From: Thermodesulfobacteriota bacterium
GTDB taxonomy: Bacteria > Desulfobacterota > S145-22
Length of the DNA: 12,085 nt
Direction of reading: 5' to 3'
NCBI GenBank assembly: GCA_024763435.1
Contig: JANTFN010000032.1
Span: 1 to 12,085 of the forward strand
Below, one piece after another: positions 1-7,096 of this stretch (position 1 is the first letter of the stretch; the number at the start of each line of letters is the position of its first letter). Below the pieces are notes generated by a model that saw only the letters and a program-made list of their open reading frames with translations, was not told the origin of the DNA and made no database searches. Both the position numbers and the translations under genes were made by a program.

Positions 1-1141
1 GAGGCATTTCAGGGTTTTTGACGAGGCCCTCTCCAGGGTCAGGCACCTGATATGTTTTTCGGTAAAATCGAATTCCAATATCGCCGTTCTCAGGCTATTC
101 AGCAGCCTGGGAAGTGGCGCGGATATTGTTTCTGGGGGCGAGCTTTTTCGCTGCCTTAAGGCGGGTATATCGCCGGGTAAAATTGTCTTTTCCGGGGTCG
201 GCAAGACCGATGCCGACATCAGCTATGCCCTTGATGCCGGGATTATGATGTTCAATGTGGAGTCCGGGGAGGAGCTGGAAAGGATTAACAGGATTGCGGC
301 AGGGAAGTCCATGAAGGCACCGGTCGCGATACGGGTTAACCCCAACATAGATCCTGAAACGCACCCGTACATTTCCACGGGTCTGAAGAAAAACAAGTTT
401 GGAATCGATGTGGATCGCGCGATTTCCCTGTATAAAAAAGGCAGAAGCTACCCGTCTCTAAAAATGAAGGGAATCGACTGCCATATCGGATCGCAATTGA
501 CCACGCTTTCCCCCTTTGAGGAAACAGTTCTGAAACTGCGGGAAATCATTACGGCGCTCGCGGCAGAAGATGTGGCTATTGAATGGGTGGACATGGGCGG
601 GGGCCTGGGCATTACCTACAGGGATGAAACCCCGCCTTCGCCGGCCGCCTATGCCGAAACCATTGAAAGGGCAGCGCATGGCATGACACAATCCTTCATT
701 TTTGAGCCGGGGCGCGTCATGGCAGGAAACGCCGGGATTCTGATAACACGCGTGCTGTATGTCAAGGAAGGAGCGGAAAAAACATTTATCGTCGTAGATG
801 CGGGGATGAATGATATGATACGCCCCAGCCTCTACAATGCCTATCAGGAGGTACAAGCCCTGAAACGTGTAAACGAAACGATGAAGGCCGATGTGGTAGG
901 ACCCATTTGTGAATCAGGGGATTTTTTCGCAAAAGACCGCGTTATCCCGGCGGTTGTCGGAGGGGATTACCTGTGTGTCATGAGTGCCGGGGCGTATGGA
1001 TTTACCATGGCGTCCAATTACAATTCAAGGCCGCGGCCCGCGGAGGTTCTTGTGAACGGGGGGCAATTTCACATCATCCGCGCGCGGGAAACTTACGAAG
1101 ATTTGATCCGGGGAGAAGCCATTCCCCCGTGGATGAGATAG
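1..1141 (+). CDS. lysA: Diaminopimelate decarboxylase, 5' end cut by window edge
   Basis: PLP-dependent, cytoplasmic enzyme that decarboxylates meso-diaminopimelate to L-lysine, the last step of the pathway. The frame is open from base 2, well upstream of the first ATG at 245, and that upstream part is clearly LysA, so the true start lies off the window. About 379 residues are visible, so roughly 35-40 N-terminal residues are missing. Numbering visible residues from base 2: the PLP lysine is K22 in FSVKSN, followed by the SGGEL segment of the TIM barrel. HIGSQ is at 161-165, then GGGLGI and the EPGR phosphate-binding motif. CESGD begins at C303, the active-site cysteine supplied to the partner subunit of the dimer, and GAYGFTMASNYNSRPRP follows near the C-terminus. 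It is the first visible gene of the lysine operon and ends 9 nt before dapF. Identification is secure. Confidence 0.97.
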   Translation, partial: RHFRVFDEALSRVRHLICFSVKSNSNIAVLRLFSSLGSGADIVSGGELFRCLKAGISPGKIVFSGVGKTDADISYALDAGIMMFNVESGEELERINRIAAGKSMKAPVAIRVNPNIDPETHPYISTGLKKNKFGIDVDRAISLYKKGRSYPSLKMKGIDCHIGSQLTTLSPFEETVLKLREIITALAAEDVAIEWVDMGGGLGITYRDETPPSPAAYAETIERAAHGMTQSFIFEPGRVMAGNAGILITRVLYVKEGAEKTFIVVDAGMNDMIRPSLYNAYQEVQALKRVNETMKADVVGPICESGDFFAKDRVIPAVVGGDYLCVMSAGAYGFTMASNYNSRPRPAEVLVNGGQFHIIRARETYEDLIRGEAIPPWMR

Positions 1142-1150
1142 GAGAGAGCA

Positions 1151-1996
1151 GTGACAGGGGAACAGAAAACAGACAGGGGTATCCCGTTTACAAAGATGAG
1201 CGGCAGCGGCAATGACTTCATCTTTATGGATGGCATGGACGGGTCTCTTGCATGGATTGAAGGGACTTGGGCCCGCAATGTTTGCCGTCGCGCCTTGTCC
1301 GTGGGAGCGGATGGTCTGGTTATCCTGGAAAAGGACACGACGTATGATTTCGCGTGGCGTTTTTTCAACAGTGACGGATCCATGGCAGAGATGTGCGGCA
1401 ATGCTGGGCGCTGCGCGGCACGATTTGCCTTTGAAAAAGGCATTACCGGATCGTCCATGACCTTTTTGACCGAGGCGGGACCCATTCGTGCTGAGGTCAA
1501 AGGAAACCGCGCAAAGGTTCAGTTAACGCCGCCGAGATTGATTGATCCGGATCTGACGCTTCAAGTAGAGGATCGCAGCCTGTCTCTTTTTTACATTGAC
1601 ACGGGGGTTCCGCATGTGGTTTTCGAGGTAGCGGATGTTGACACGTTTCCCCTTTTAGAGGTAGGGAGAAAAATTCGATATCACGAGTCCTTCTCCCCGG
1701 CTGGAACAAACGTCAATATTGTTAAGTTTGTGGATGCACATACCCTTCAGGTCAGGACCTATGAACGGGGTGTTGAGGACGAAACCCTCGCGTGCGGGAC
1801 CGGCTCCATGGCATGTGGTCTGATGGCAGCGCTGAAGAAAGGGGGCGTGTCGCCTGTTTCCATCAGGACGGCAAGCGGGGAGACGCTAACGGTGTCGTGG
1901 GAAGGAGAAGCGACATCCTGGGCGCCGGTTTACATCGAAGGAAGGGTAAGGCTTGTATATGAGGGATTTCTGGCACCGGATGCCTCAATGGTATAA
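1151..1996 (+). CDS. dapF: Diaminopimelate epimerase
   Basis: Cofactor-independent two-cysteine epimerase that converts LL-diaminopimelate to meso-diaminopimelate, supplying both peptidoglycan and LysA. The product is 281 residues, the usual family length. FTKMSGSGNDF lies at 13-23. The first catalytic cysteine is C82 in MAEMCGNAGR and the second is C215 in LACGTGS. The substrate-binding segments GVPHVVF, AGTNVNIV and YERGVEDET are in the expected order. The start is GTG, preceded by an AGGAGAG ribosome binding site that overlaps the lysA stop. No in-frame ATG precedes the conserved N-terminal strand. The gene sits between lysA and dapA and is surely co-transcribed with them. Identification is secure. 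Confidence 0.97.
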   Translation: MTGEQKTDRGIPFTKMSGSGNDFIFMDGMDGSLAWIEGTWARNVCRRALSVGADGLVILEKDTTYDFAWRFFNSDGSMAEMCGNAGRCAARFAFEKGITGSSMTFLTEAGPIRAEVKGNRAKVQLTPPRLIDPDLTLQVEDRSLSLFYIDTGVPHVVFEVADVDTFPLLEVGRKIRYHESFSPAGTNVNIVKFVDAHTLQVRTYERGVEDETLACGTGSMACGLMAALKKGGVSPVSIRTASGETLTVSWEGEATSWAPVYIEGRVRLVYEGFLAPDASMV

Positions 1997-2037
1997 AGGG
2001 GCCGTGTCGGATCATGATTAAAAAAAGGGGGGTTAAA

Positions 2038-2919
2038 ATGAAATTTCAGGGAAGTATGGTTGCAATTGTTACGCCTTTCAAAGATGGAAAACTGGATGAA
2101 AACACCTTCAGGGGTCTGATAGAATGGCATATCGCCAGCGGTACCGACGTGATTGTTCCCTGTGGGACAACAGGGGAATCCGCCACATTGAGCCACGCGG
2201 AGCATGACAGGGTTATAGAGCTGACGGTTGAGATCGTCAATGGACGTGTTCCCGTCCTGGCCGGTACAGGGTCCAACAATACGGTAGAAGCCATTCGCCT
2301 GACGAAACACGCGAAGGAAGCAGGGGCGGACGGGGCGCTGCTGATTACGCCTTATTATAATAAACCCACGCAGCAGGGGTTGTATGAACACTTCAAGGCC
2401 ATTGCGGAAGCGGTTGATTTTCCCCTCGTTCCCTATAATGTCCCGGGAAGAACGGGACTGAACATGCTTCCCGAAACGGTGGCCCGCCTGTCTGAGATTA
2501 AAACAATTGTCGGCATTAAGGAGGCGACGGGGTCTGTGCGTCAGGCCAGTGAAATCATTGCCCTGTGTGATGAATCATTCGCGGTCCTTTCCGGAGATGA
2601 CTTCATCAATTTTCCAATGCTTGCCGTGGGGGGGAAAGGATTTATTTCCGTAACCGCCAATGTGGTTCCGCAGGATGTCGCGGGCCTGTATGATGCGTGG
2701 GCCGCGGGAGATATCGCGAAGGCACGCGCGCTTCATTATAAAACGCTCCCGCTTCATACCGCCATGTTTTACGAAACAAATCCAATTCCTGTAAAAACCG
2801 CCCTTTACAAAATGGGGAAAATCGGACCGGAGCTGAGACTTCCTCTGTGCCCCATGTCCCAAACCAATGATGATAAACTTGATAACGTATTGAAAAATTA
2901 CGGCCTTCTGGAGAGTTAA
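2038..2919 (+). CDS. dapA: 4-hydroxy-tetrahydrodipicolinate synthase
   Basis: Class I aldolase-type enzyme that condenses pyruvate with aspartate semialdehyde, the first committed step to DAP and lysine. I place the start at ATG 2038 and not at the in-frame ATG 2014. An AGGGGGG ribosome binding site (2026-2032) lies 5 nt upstream of 2038, and the 293-residue product then begins MKFQGSMVAIVTPF as usual for the family. With this start, key residues carry the same numbers as in the E. coli enzyme: T44 and T45 in GTTGES, Y107 in YYNKPT, Y133 and R138 in YNVPGR, and the Schiff-base lysine K161 in GIKEATGS. The gene lies 41 nt after dapF and 1 nt before the cysteine synthase gene. Feedback inhibition by lysine, common in the family, cannot be judged from sequence alone. 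Confidence 0.97.
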   Translation: MKFQGSMVAIVTPFKDGKLDENTFRGLIEWHIASGTDVIVPCGTTGESATLSHAEHDRVIELTVEIVNGRVPVLAGTGSNNTVEAIRLTKHAKEAGADGALLITPYYNKPTQQGLYEHFKAIAEAVDFPLVPYNVPGRTGLNMLPETVARLSEIKTIVGIKEATGSVRQASEIIALCDESFAVLSGDDFINFPMLAVGGKGFISVTANVVPQDVAGLYDAWAAGDIAKARALHYKTLPLHTAMFYETNPIPVKTALYKMGKIGPELRLPLCPMSQTNDDKLDNVLKNYGLLES

Positions 2920-2920
2920 T

Positions 2921-3817
2921 TTGAAATCAACAAATATTCTTGGTGCCATCGGCCATACGCCGCTGGTAAAAATTGAAAAAATAACATCCGCGCCCATTTT
3001 CGCGAAAGCGGAATTTCTCAATCCCGGCGGAAGCGTCAAGGACCGAGTGGCCCTTTATATGATTGAACAGGCGGAAAAAAAGGGGCTTCTGAGACCCGAT
3101 TCTATTATTGTCGAGCCGAGCTCCGGAAACACGGGGATCGGATTGGCCTTTGTGGGGGTACAGAAGGGATATCGTGTCCGCATTATCATGCCCGAGAATA
3201 TGAGCGAGGAGCGGAAAAAAATCATCAGGGCCTTCGGAGGCGAAGTTATCTCTACCTCGGAAAAGGAGAGCCTGGAAGGCGCTATTCAAAAAGCGGAGGA
3301 GATGAAACAGACGGATGACAGGGTTTACGTTCCCCAGCAGTTTGAGAATCCCGCCAATCCCGAGATACACTATCAAACAACGGCTGCCGAGATATGGAAG
3401 CAAACGAATGGAGAGGTTGCCGCTTTCGTCGCCGGCGTGGGAAGCGGGGGAACCCTGGCCGGCGTGGGACGGTTTCTGAAGGAGAAGAACCGTGGTATTC
3501 ACCTCGTGGCGGTTGAGCCGGCAAACAGCGCGGCGCTCCTCGGCCATGAGCCCGGTTTGCACCAGATTCAGGGGATTGGGGATGGCTTCGTTCCGAAAAT
3601 ACTGGATGTTTCTATCATAGACGATGTGGTCACTGTTTCCGATGAAGAGGCTATAGATACGACCCGGCAGCTTGCGCGGGCGGAAGGCCTGCTTGTAGGG
3701 ACATCTTCCGGGGCCAATGTTTTTGCTGCAATGAAAATAAGTGAAAGGCTTCCTGGAAATATCATAACAATACTTCCGGACCGGGCGGAGCGTTATTTCA
3801 GCACAAGTTTGATTTGA
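2921..3817 (+). CDS. cysK: Cysteine synthase (O-acetylserine sulfhydrylase)
   Basis: PLP enzyme of fold type II that replaces the acetyl group of O-acetylserine with sulfide to give cysteine. The 298-residue product is slightly shorter than typical CysK (about 310-320) and has no CBS domain. GGSVKDR holds the PLP lysine K40. SSGNTG (68-72) binds the substrate carboxylate, GVGSGGT (about 173-178) binds the PLP phosphate, and the C-terminus reads LPDRAERYFSTSL as in CysK/CysM. The start is TTG one base after the dapA stop, with a GGAGAG site inside the end of dapA, so translation is probably coupled to dapA. Its place inside a dap operon is unusual: cysteine synthesis is not a step of the lysine pathway. 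A CysM-type or cystathionine-related activity remains possible; the family is secure, the exact substrate less so. Confidence 0.9.
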   Translation: MKSTNILGAIGHTPLVKIEKITSAPIFAKAEFLNPGGSVKDRVALYMIEQAEKKGLLRPDSIIVEPSSGNTGIGLAFVGVQKGYRVRIIMPENMSEERKKIIRAFGGEVISTSEKESLEGAIQKAEEMKQTDDRVYVPQQFENPANPEIHYQTTAAEIWKQTNGEVAAFVAGVGSGGTLAGVGRFLKEKNRGIHLVAVEPANSAALLGHEPGLHQIQGIGDGFVPKILDVSIIDDVVTVSDEEAIDTTRQLARAEGLLVGTSSGANVFAAMKISERLPGNIITILPDRAERYFSTSLI

Positions 3818-3845
3818 CGGCTTTGAGCCAACAGGAGGAAATAGG

Positions 3846-4646
3846 ATGATATCTGTTATCGTTTGCGGGGCAGGCGGAAGGATGGGAAACAGGATTGTTA
3901 CCCTCCTTTCAAAGACGGAAGGTGTTGCCCTGACGGGCGCCGTTGAGCGTGAAGGGCATCCCCTGCTTGGAAAGGATATTGGAGAATCTATTGGTCTGGG
4001 AACCCTCGGCGTTCAGGTTGTGGATGACCTCCGAAAGGTCCTGGACGTGGGTGAGGTTGTGATTGATTTCACCCACATCGACAGTGCCATGCAGCATATT
4101 GAGGAGGCCACGGCCGCGTCGAAGGCTATTGTGGTTGGCACAACGGGGTTTGACGACACCCGGATGGCCCGTATCCGAAAATTGGCGCAAAACGGCCGCT
4201 GCCTTATCGCGCCCAATATGAGCGTGGGTGTGAACCTCCTGTTTAAACTTGCCGGTGATGTGGCCCGTATTCTGGGGGATTCTTTTGAAGTGGAGGTTCT
4301 GGAGGCGCATCACAACCAGAAGAAAGATGCCCCTTCGGGGACCGCCATGAAACTGGGGCAGGAGGTCGCGGAAGCCCTCGGGAGAGACTTCTCAAAGGTG
4401 GCAGCCTATGGACGAAAGGGACTTGTCGGCGCCCGAAAGAGGGAAGAAATAGGAATGCAGGTTATCCGCGGAGGTGACATTGTCGGGGAACACACGGTCT
4501 ATTTTATCGGGGCCGGGGAACGTATCGAACTGACCCACCGAGCCATGAGCCGGGACAACTTTGCCAGTGGCGCTATTCGCGCCGCGCGCTGGCTTGTCAG
4601 GCAGAAAAACGGCCTCTACGATATGCGGGATGTCCTGGGGTTGTGA
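3846..4646 (+). CDS. dapB: 4-hydroxy-tetrahydrodipicolinate reductase
   Basis: NAD(P)H-dependent reductase that converts the DapA product to tetrahydrodipicolinate. The 266-residue product has the usual length. The N-terminal Rossmann motif GAGGRMG is at 8-14, and VVGTTGFD and APNMSVGVNL line the hinge and active site. The catalytic pair is H155 and K159 within EAHHNQKKDAPSGTA, spaced like H159/K163 of the E. coli enzyme; PSGTA binds the substrate. The C-terminal part returns to the nucleotide domain and ends KNGLYDMRDVLGL, as is typical. A strong AGGAGG site (3833-3838) lies 7 nt before the ATG. It is the last gene of the operon, 28 nt after the cysteine synthase gene, and converges on the opposite-strand operon 63 bp further on. 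Confidence 0.97.
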   Translation: MISVIVCGAGGRMGNRIVTLLSKTEGVALTGAVEREGHPLLGKDIGESIGLGTLGVQVVDDLRKVLDVGEVVIDFTHIDSAMQHIEEATAASKAIVVGTTGFDDTRMARIRKLAQNGRCLIAPNMSVGVNLLFKLAGDVARILGDSFEVEVLEAHHNQKKDAPSGTAMKLGQEVAEALGRDFSKVAAYGRKGLVGARKREEIGMQVIRGGDIVGEHTVYFIGAGERIELTHRAMSRDNFASGAIRAARWLVRQKNGLYDMRDVLGL

Positions 4647-4709
4647 TACGTCGTTGCGTATTTCTTCTAATTGCGCGGCACGCTCAAGCTTATCGACATC
4701 AATTTTATC

Positions 4710-4907
4710 TCATGTTTTTCGAAAAGACTCAACAGTTTTTTGAATTCGGAGATTGTTAACATCTTTGCCTCGGATCAAGAAGTAGTCAAGCAGCATCTCC
4801 CATGCTGCTTCAAAAATGGCACGATCGCCTTGAGATTGCCAGAAGCGGATATCAAATGAACGTCTGTCACCCTTGATCCGCTGATAGTTTTCCTCGAATA
4901 TGCTCAT
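4710..4907 (-). CDS. Hypothetical protein, 65 residues, last gene of the ior operon
   Basis: I do not recognise a named family. The case for a real gene is its start: ATG 4907 overlaps the stop of the membrane-protein gene (ATGA, 4904-4907), with an AGAGGG site a few bases upstream, which points to coupled translation. The product is soluble and mostly helical in appearance, with a charged N-terminus, an aromatic FWQSQGDRAIF segment, then EAAWEMLLDYFL and a basic C-terminus. There are no cysteines, signal peptide or membrane segment. After the TGA (4710-4712) the same frame stays open and still reads like protein (DKIDVDKLERAAQLEE), so the gene may have been longer in relatives. Function is unknown; existence is likely from the coupling. 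Confidence 0.7.
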   Translation of the reverse strand: MSIFEENYQRIKGDRRSFDIRFWQSQGDRAIFEAAWEMLLDYFLIRGKDVNNLRIQKTVESFRKT

Positions 4908-5599
4908 TTGCCCTCTTGGCTGTTCTCTTCGTGCGTCGGTCCCGTGGGTGTTTCAGGCATATCGGGAACCTCTCTGCCGGTAATTTCCCACCCGACCTCT
5001 GACATGAACAGGGACGTTTCCACGGAAATATAAAATCCCGCCAGGATGCCGATAATCCATCCAAACAAAGGAATGAGCGAGGCAATACCTGTGATAAGGC
5101 CCATGATAAAGACAATCAAAAAAACCCTGAAGTAGCTGTGGTAATGTTCTTTTACCTCGTCAATGACGCGGAAGAAGGAAAAAGCGGCGGTAAGCTCATC
5201 TTCAATGGCAAAGAGGAGAATGCCCATGGGAAAAAGAATCATGGCGGCAAGTGTGAAAACACCCCCCACACAAAGCAGGGTAAATCCCAAAAATTTCAGG
5301 ATAGCAAGTTGCGGGAGAAGAAGCGCGAGTCCTATTCCAAAGGCGATAAGGGGAACAATGGCGTATCCCAGGCCTATCAGAAAGCAGAAGAGCCCGTACT
5401 TGAACAGGGTCCCCCAGTTATCCCATTCACTCAGCTCCTGAGCGGGTCCCTCAAGAATCTGGCGCCGCATCAGCAGAAAAGCGTAACCGGAGGGGATAAA
5501 ATTGACAATGGGGACGAGGTTTAACAGCCCGCCGATAAACATCCGTATAAGATTGTCCCTGTTCTTAACCGGGAATTTCAGGGTTTCACTTAAATCCAT
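4904..5599 (-). CDS. DUF4013-like integral membrane protein
   Basis: The 231-residue product is largely hydrophobic, with about five or six membrane spans: roughly 18-44, two or three between 66 and 131, and a pair at 156-198. The N-terminal layout resembles the DUF4013 family: a charged start, then GGLLNLVPIVNFIPSGYAF, then a basic patch (MRRQILEG) and an acidic aromatic loop (SEWDNWGTLF). A second copy of the glycine/proline pattern (GIASLIPLFGWIIGILAGFY) near the C-terminus suggests an internal duplication. The tail (about 205-231) is acidic, polar and probably disordered. ATG 5599 has an AAGGAGG site 6-7 nt upstream. The gene lies 28 nt after the J-protein gene and overlaps the 65-residue gene by 4 bases. 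No biochemical role is known to me; the family call is from memory of the pattern. Confidence 0.8.
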   Translation of the reverse strand: MDLSETLKFPVKNRDNLIRMFIGGLLNLVPIVNFIPSGYAFLLMRRQILEGPAQELSEWDNWGTLFKYGLFCFLIGLGYAIVPLIAFGIGLALLLPQLAILKFLGFTLLCVGGVFTLAAMILFPMGILLFAIEDELTAAFSFFRVIDEVKEHYHSYFRVFLIVFIMGLITGIASLIPLFGWIIGILAGFYISVETSLFMSEVGWEITGREVPDMPETPTGPTHEENSQEGK

Positions 5600-5627
5600 G
5601 GCTTCCTCCTTTTGATATGTCGATTGT

Positions 5628-6470
5628 TCAGGAAGGCCGTATCTGAACCGTCAGGTAAAGATTGCCCTGCCCGAGATTTCCCGTATTTCCCTTTCCGGGA
5701 ATTCGCAGGGTCTTTCCATTAATTGTTCCGGGGGGGATGGTGACTCTCAGGTGTTCCAGTATGTTGTTGCGCCGGTATTTTATTTCCACCTTTTCCCCTT
5801 TTATCGCGCTGCCGGGGGAGAGGGGCAGATTAAGGTGAATATCCGAAGTGCCGGCTTTCGCGGAGGTGGACCCCTGGGACAGTTTCATATTTACATAATT
5901 CAGCGCTTTCCGGGCCATGGCCTTGAAGGAAGAGGACTTTCTGGATGCCGGCATCGTCTGATGTGACGATTTTACCTGAGCGGCTGAGGGCCACGCCCTG
6001 CCTTTACGCCTCGCGCCGCCAAAGGGGGTCCCGAAAAAGATACTGCCGAAAAGTATCCCGGAACCGCCAAAAAACAACTGTCGGATAAAGGTTTCATCAA
6101 AGCGAAAACCTTTGGTGTGAAATTCCTTTGCGAGATCCGAAAAAACATCGCTGAAATGAGGGTTGCTGAAGATGTCCCGATAGATATCCTCGGTTCGATA
6201 ATTAAACCCGCTGGTGCTGCTACCGGCAGATTGTTGTGAGCCGAACGGGTTTGACGCCCGCATTCTGTTATATTGAGACCGTTTGACAGGGTCAATCAGC
6301 ACGCCGTAGGCCTCGCTTGTTTCCTTGAAGCGCTCTTCCGCGCGGGGATCTCCCGGGTTGCGGTCAGGGTGGTATTTCAGGGCGAGTTTTCGGTAGGCGC
6401 GTTTGATGGTTTCCGCATCAGCGGAAGCGGAAACCCCAAGAATTTTGTAATAGTCTTTCCCTGTTGTCAT
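5628..6470 (-). CDS. DnaJ-type co-chaperone with a single C-terminal substrate domain
   Basis: A J-domain protein of 280 residues that should recruit and stimulate a DnaK-type Hsp70. The J domain spans about 5-70 (KDYYKILGV at the start, catalytic HPD at 34-36, FKETSEAYGVL in helix III). A Ser/Gly/Phe-rich linker follows. Residues 129-151 are strikingly hydrophobic and glycine-rich (FIRQLFFGGSGILFGSIFF), followed by a basic ARRKGR patch. The C-terminal part (about 208-280) has one DnaJ C-domain ending in VTIPPGT, LRIPGKG and GNLYLTVQI. There is no zinc finger, and CbpA and DnaJ normally carry two such beta domains, so this is a reduced type II-like protein. ATG 6470 overlaps the iorB stop (ATGA), implying coupling. 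The place within an oxidoreductase operon suggests help with assembly of a neighbour, but that is inference. Confidence 0.92.
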   Translation of the reverse strand: MTTGKDYYKILGVSASADAETIKRAYRKLALKYHPDRNPGDPRAEERFKETSEAYGVLIDPVKRSQYNRMRASNPFGSQQSAGSSTSGFNYRTEDIYRDIFSNPHFSDVFSDLAKEFHTKGFRFDETFIRQLFFGGSGILFGSIFFGTPFGGARRKGRAWPSAAQVKSSHQTMPASRKSSSFKAMARKALNYVNMKLSQGSTSAKAGTSDIHLNLPLSPGSAIKGEKVEIKYRRNNILEHLRVTIPPGTINGKTLRIPGKGNTGNLGQGNLYLTVQIRPS

Positions 6471-7096
6471 CTCTTTTCAACACTCGTTTTTTCGATAGCC
6501 GCAATCCCTTTCCGGATGGCTGCCAGATTGTCTTCAAATGTTTTGTCCGGCATATATTGATGCAAGATATCCACGAAATTCTGTTCCGTCAAGGGAAGCT
6601 TGCCCGCACCGATCAGGGCGCCTACCATGATCATATTCGTAAAAAGCGAATTTCCCATTTCAAGGGCAAGTTTGCTCGCGGGGACAAACCACGCCTGATT
6701 CGAAAGCGTTTCTATGGCGCGCATGATGGCCGGGAGGTCCGGGTAGGCAAGATTTCCCGAGATGACATCAATAGGTTCAACTGGCCGGGTATTTGTAAGG
6801 GTAAAAATACCTGGATTTCCGAAATCCCTTAAAATCCGAAGAGATTCCATCGGCTCCAGGCCGAGGATAAGGTCGCCGTGTCCCTTCGGGATAATAGGGG
6901 CGGAAACCCTTTCCCTGGAGATACGGACATGGCTCATAACAGAGCCTCCCCGTTGTGAAACGCCGTAAGTTTCGCCAACGACAGCGGTAAACCCCTTACG
7001 GATAAAGACCCGCGCGATGAGCTGAGAGATAAGGACATTTCCCTGTCCCCCAACCCCGGCAATGATGAGGTTATAGGGGAGCTTGAACCCGGACAT
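6467..7096 (-). CDS. iorB: Indolepyruvate:ferredoxin oxidoreductase, beta subunit
   Basis: The gamma-domain subunit of a 2-oxoacid:ferredoxin oxidoreductase, which binds CoA and completes the active site formed with IorA. The 209-residue product has typical length. The glycine motif GVGGQGN is at 14-20, and the family signature ETYGVSQRGGSVMSH starts at E42. PIIPKGHGDLILGLEPME and the late segment NSLFTNMIMVGALIGAG also fit IorB. The start ATG 7096 shares a base with the iorA stop (TGATG) and has a GGAGGAGG site just upstream, so the two subunits should be made in matched amounts. No iron-sulfur motif is present, as expected for this subunit. The exact oxoacid (indolepyruvate, phenylpyruvate or another aryl-pyruvate) cannot be read from sequence. 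Confidence 0.94.
   Translation of the reverse strand: MSGFKLPYNLIIAGVGGQGNVLISQLIARVFIRKGFTAVVGETYGVSQRGGSVMSHVRISRERVSAPIIPKGHGDLILGLEPMESLRILRDFGNPGIFTLTNTRPVEPIDVISGNLAYPDLPAIMRAIETLSNQAWFVPASKLALEMGNSLFTNMIMVGALIGAGKLPLTEQNFVDILHQYMPDKTFEDNLAAIRKGIAAIEKTSVEKR

Noticed and set aside
2014..2037. Upstream ATG as an alternative start of dapA
   Set aside because: The nearest purine-rich site is about 12 nt away, while ATG 2038 has a strong site at 5 nt and gives residue numbers identical to E. coli DapA.
4646..4666. Possible rho-independent terminator after dapB (ATACG, 6 nt loop, CGTAT, then TTTCTTCT)
   Set aside because: The stem is only five pairs, three of them A-T, and the tail is interrupted; too weak to call. 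The 63 bp between the convergent operons shows nothing better.
4671..4859. Short + strand open frame between dapB and the minus operon
   Set aside because: It overlaps the 65-residue gene in antisense, has no ribosome binding site, and the minus-strand gene is better supported by its coupled start.
5138..5524. Open frame of 128 codons on the + strand opposite the membrane protein gene
   Set aside because: Highly charged, low-complexity product that mirrors the hydrophobic codons of the real gene; no ribosome binding site or family match.
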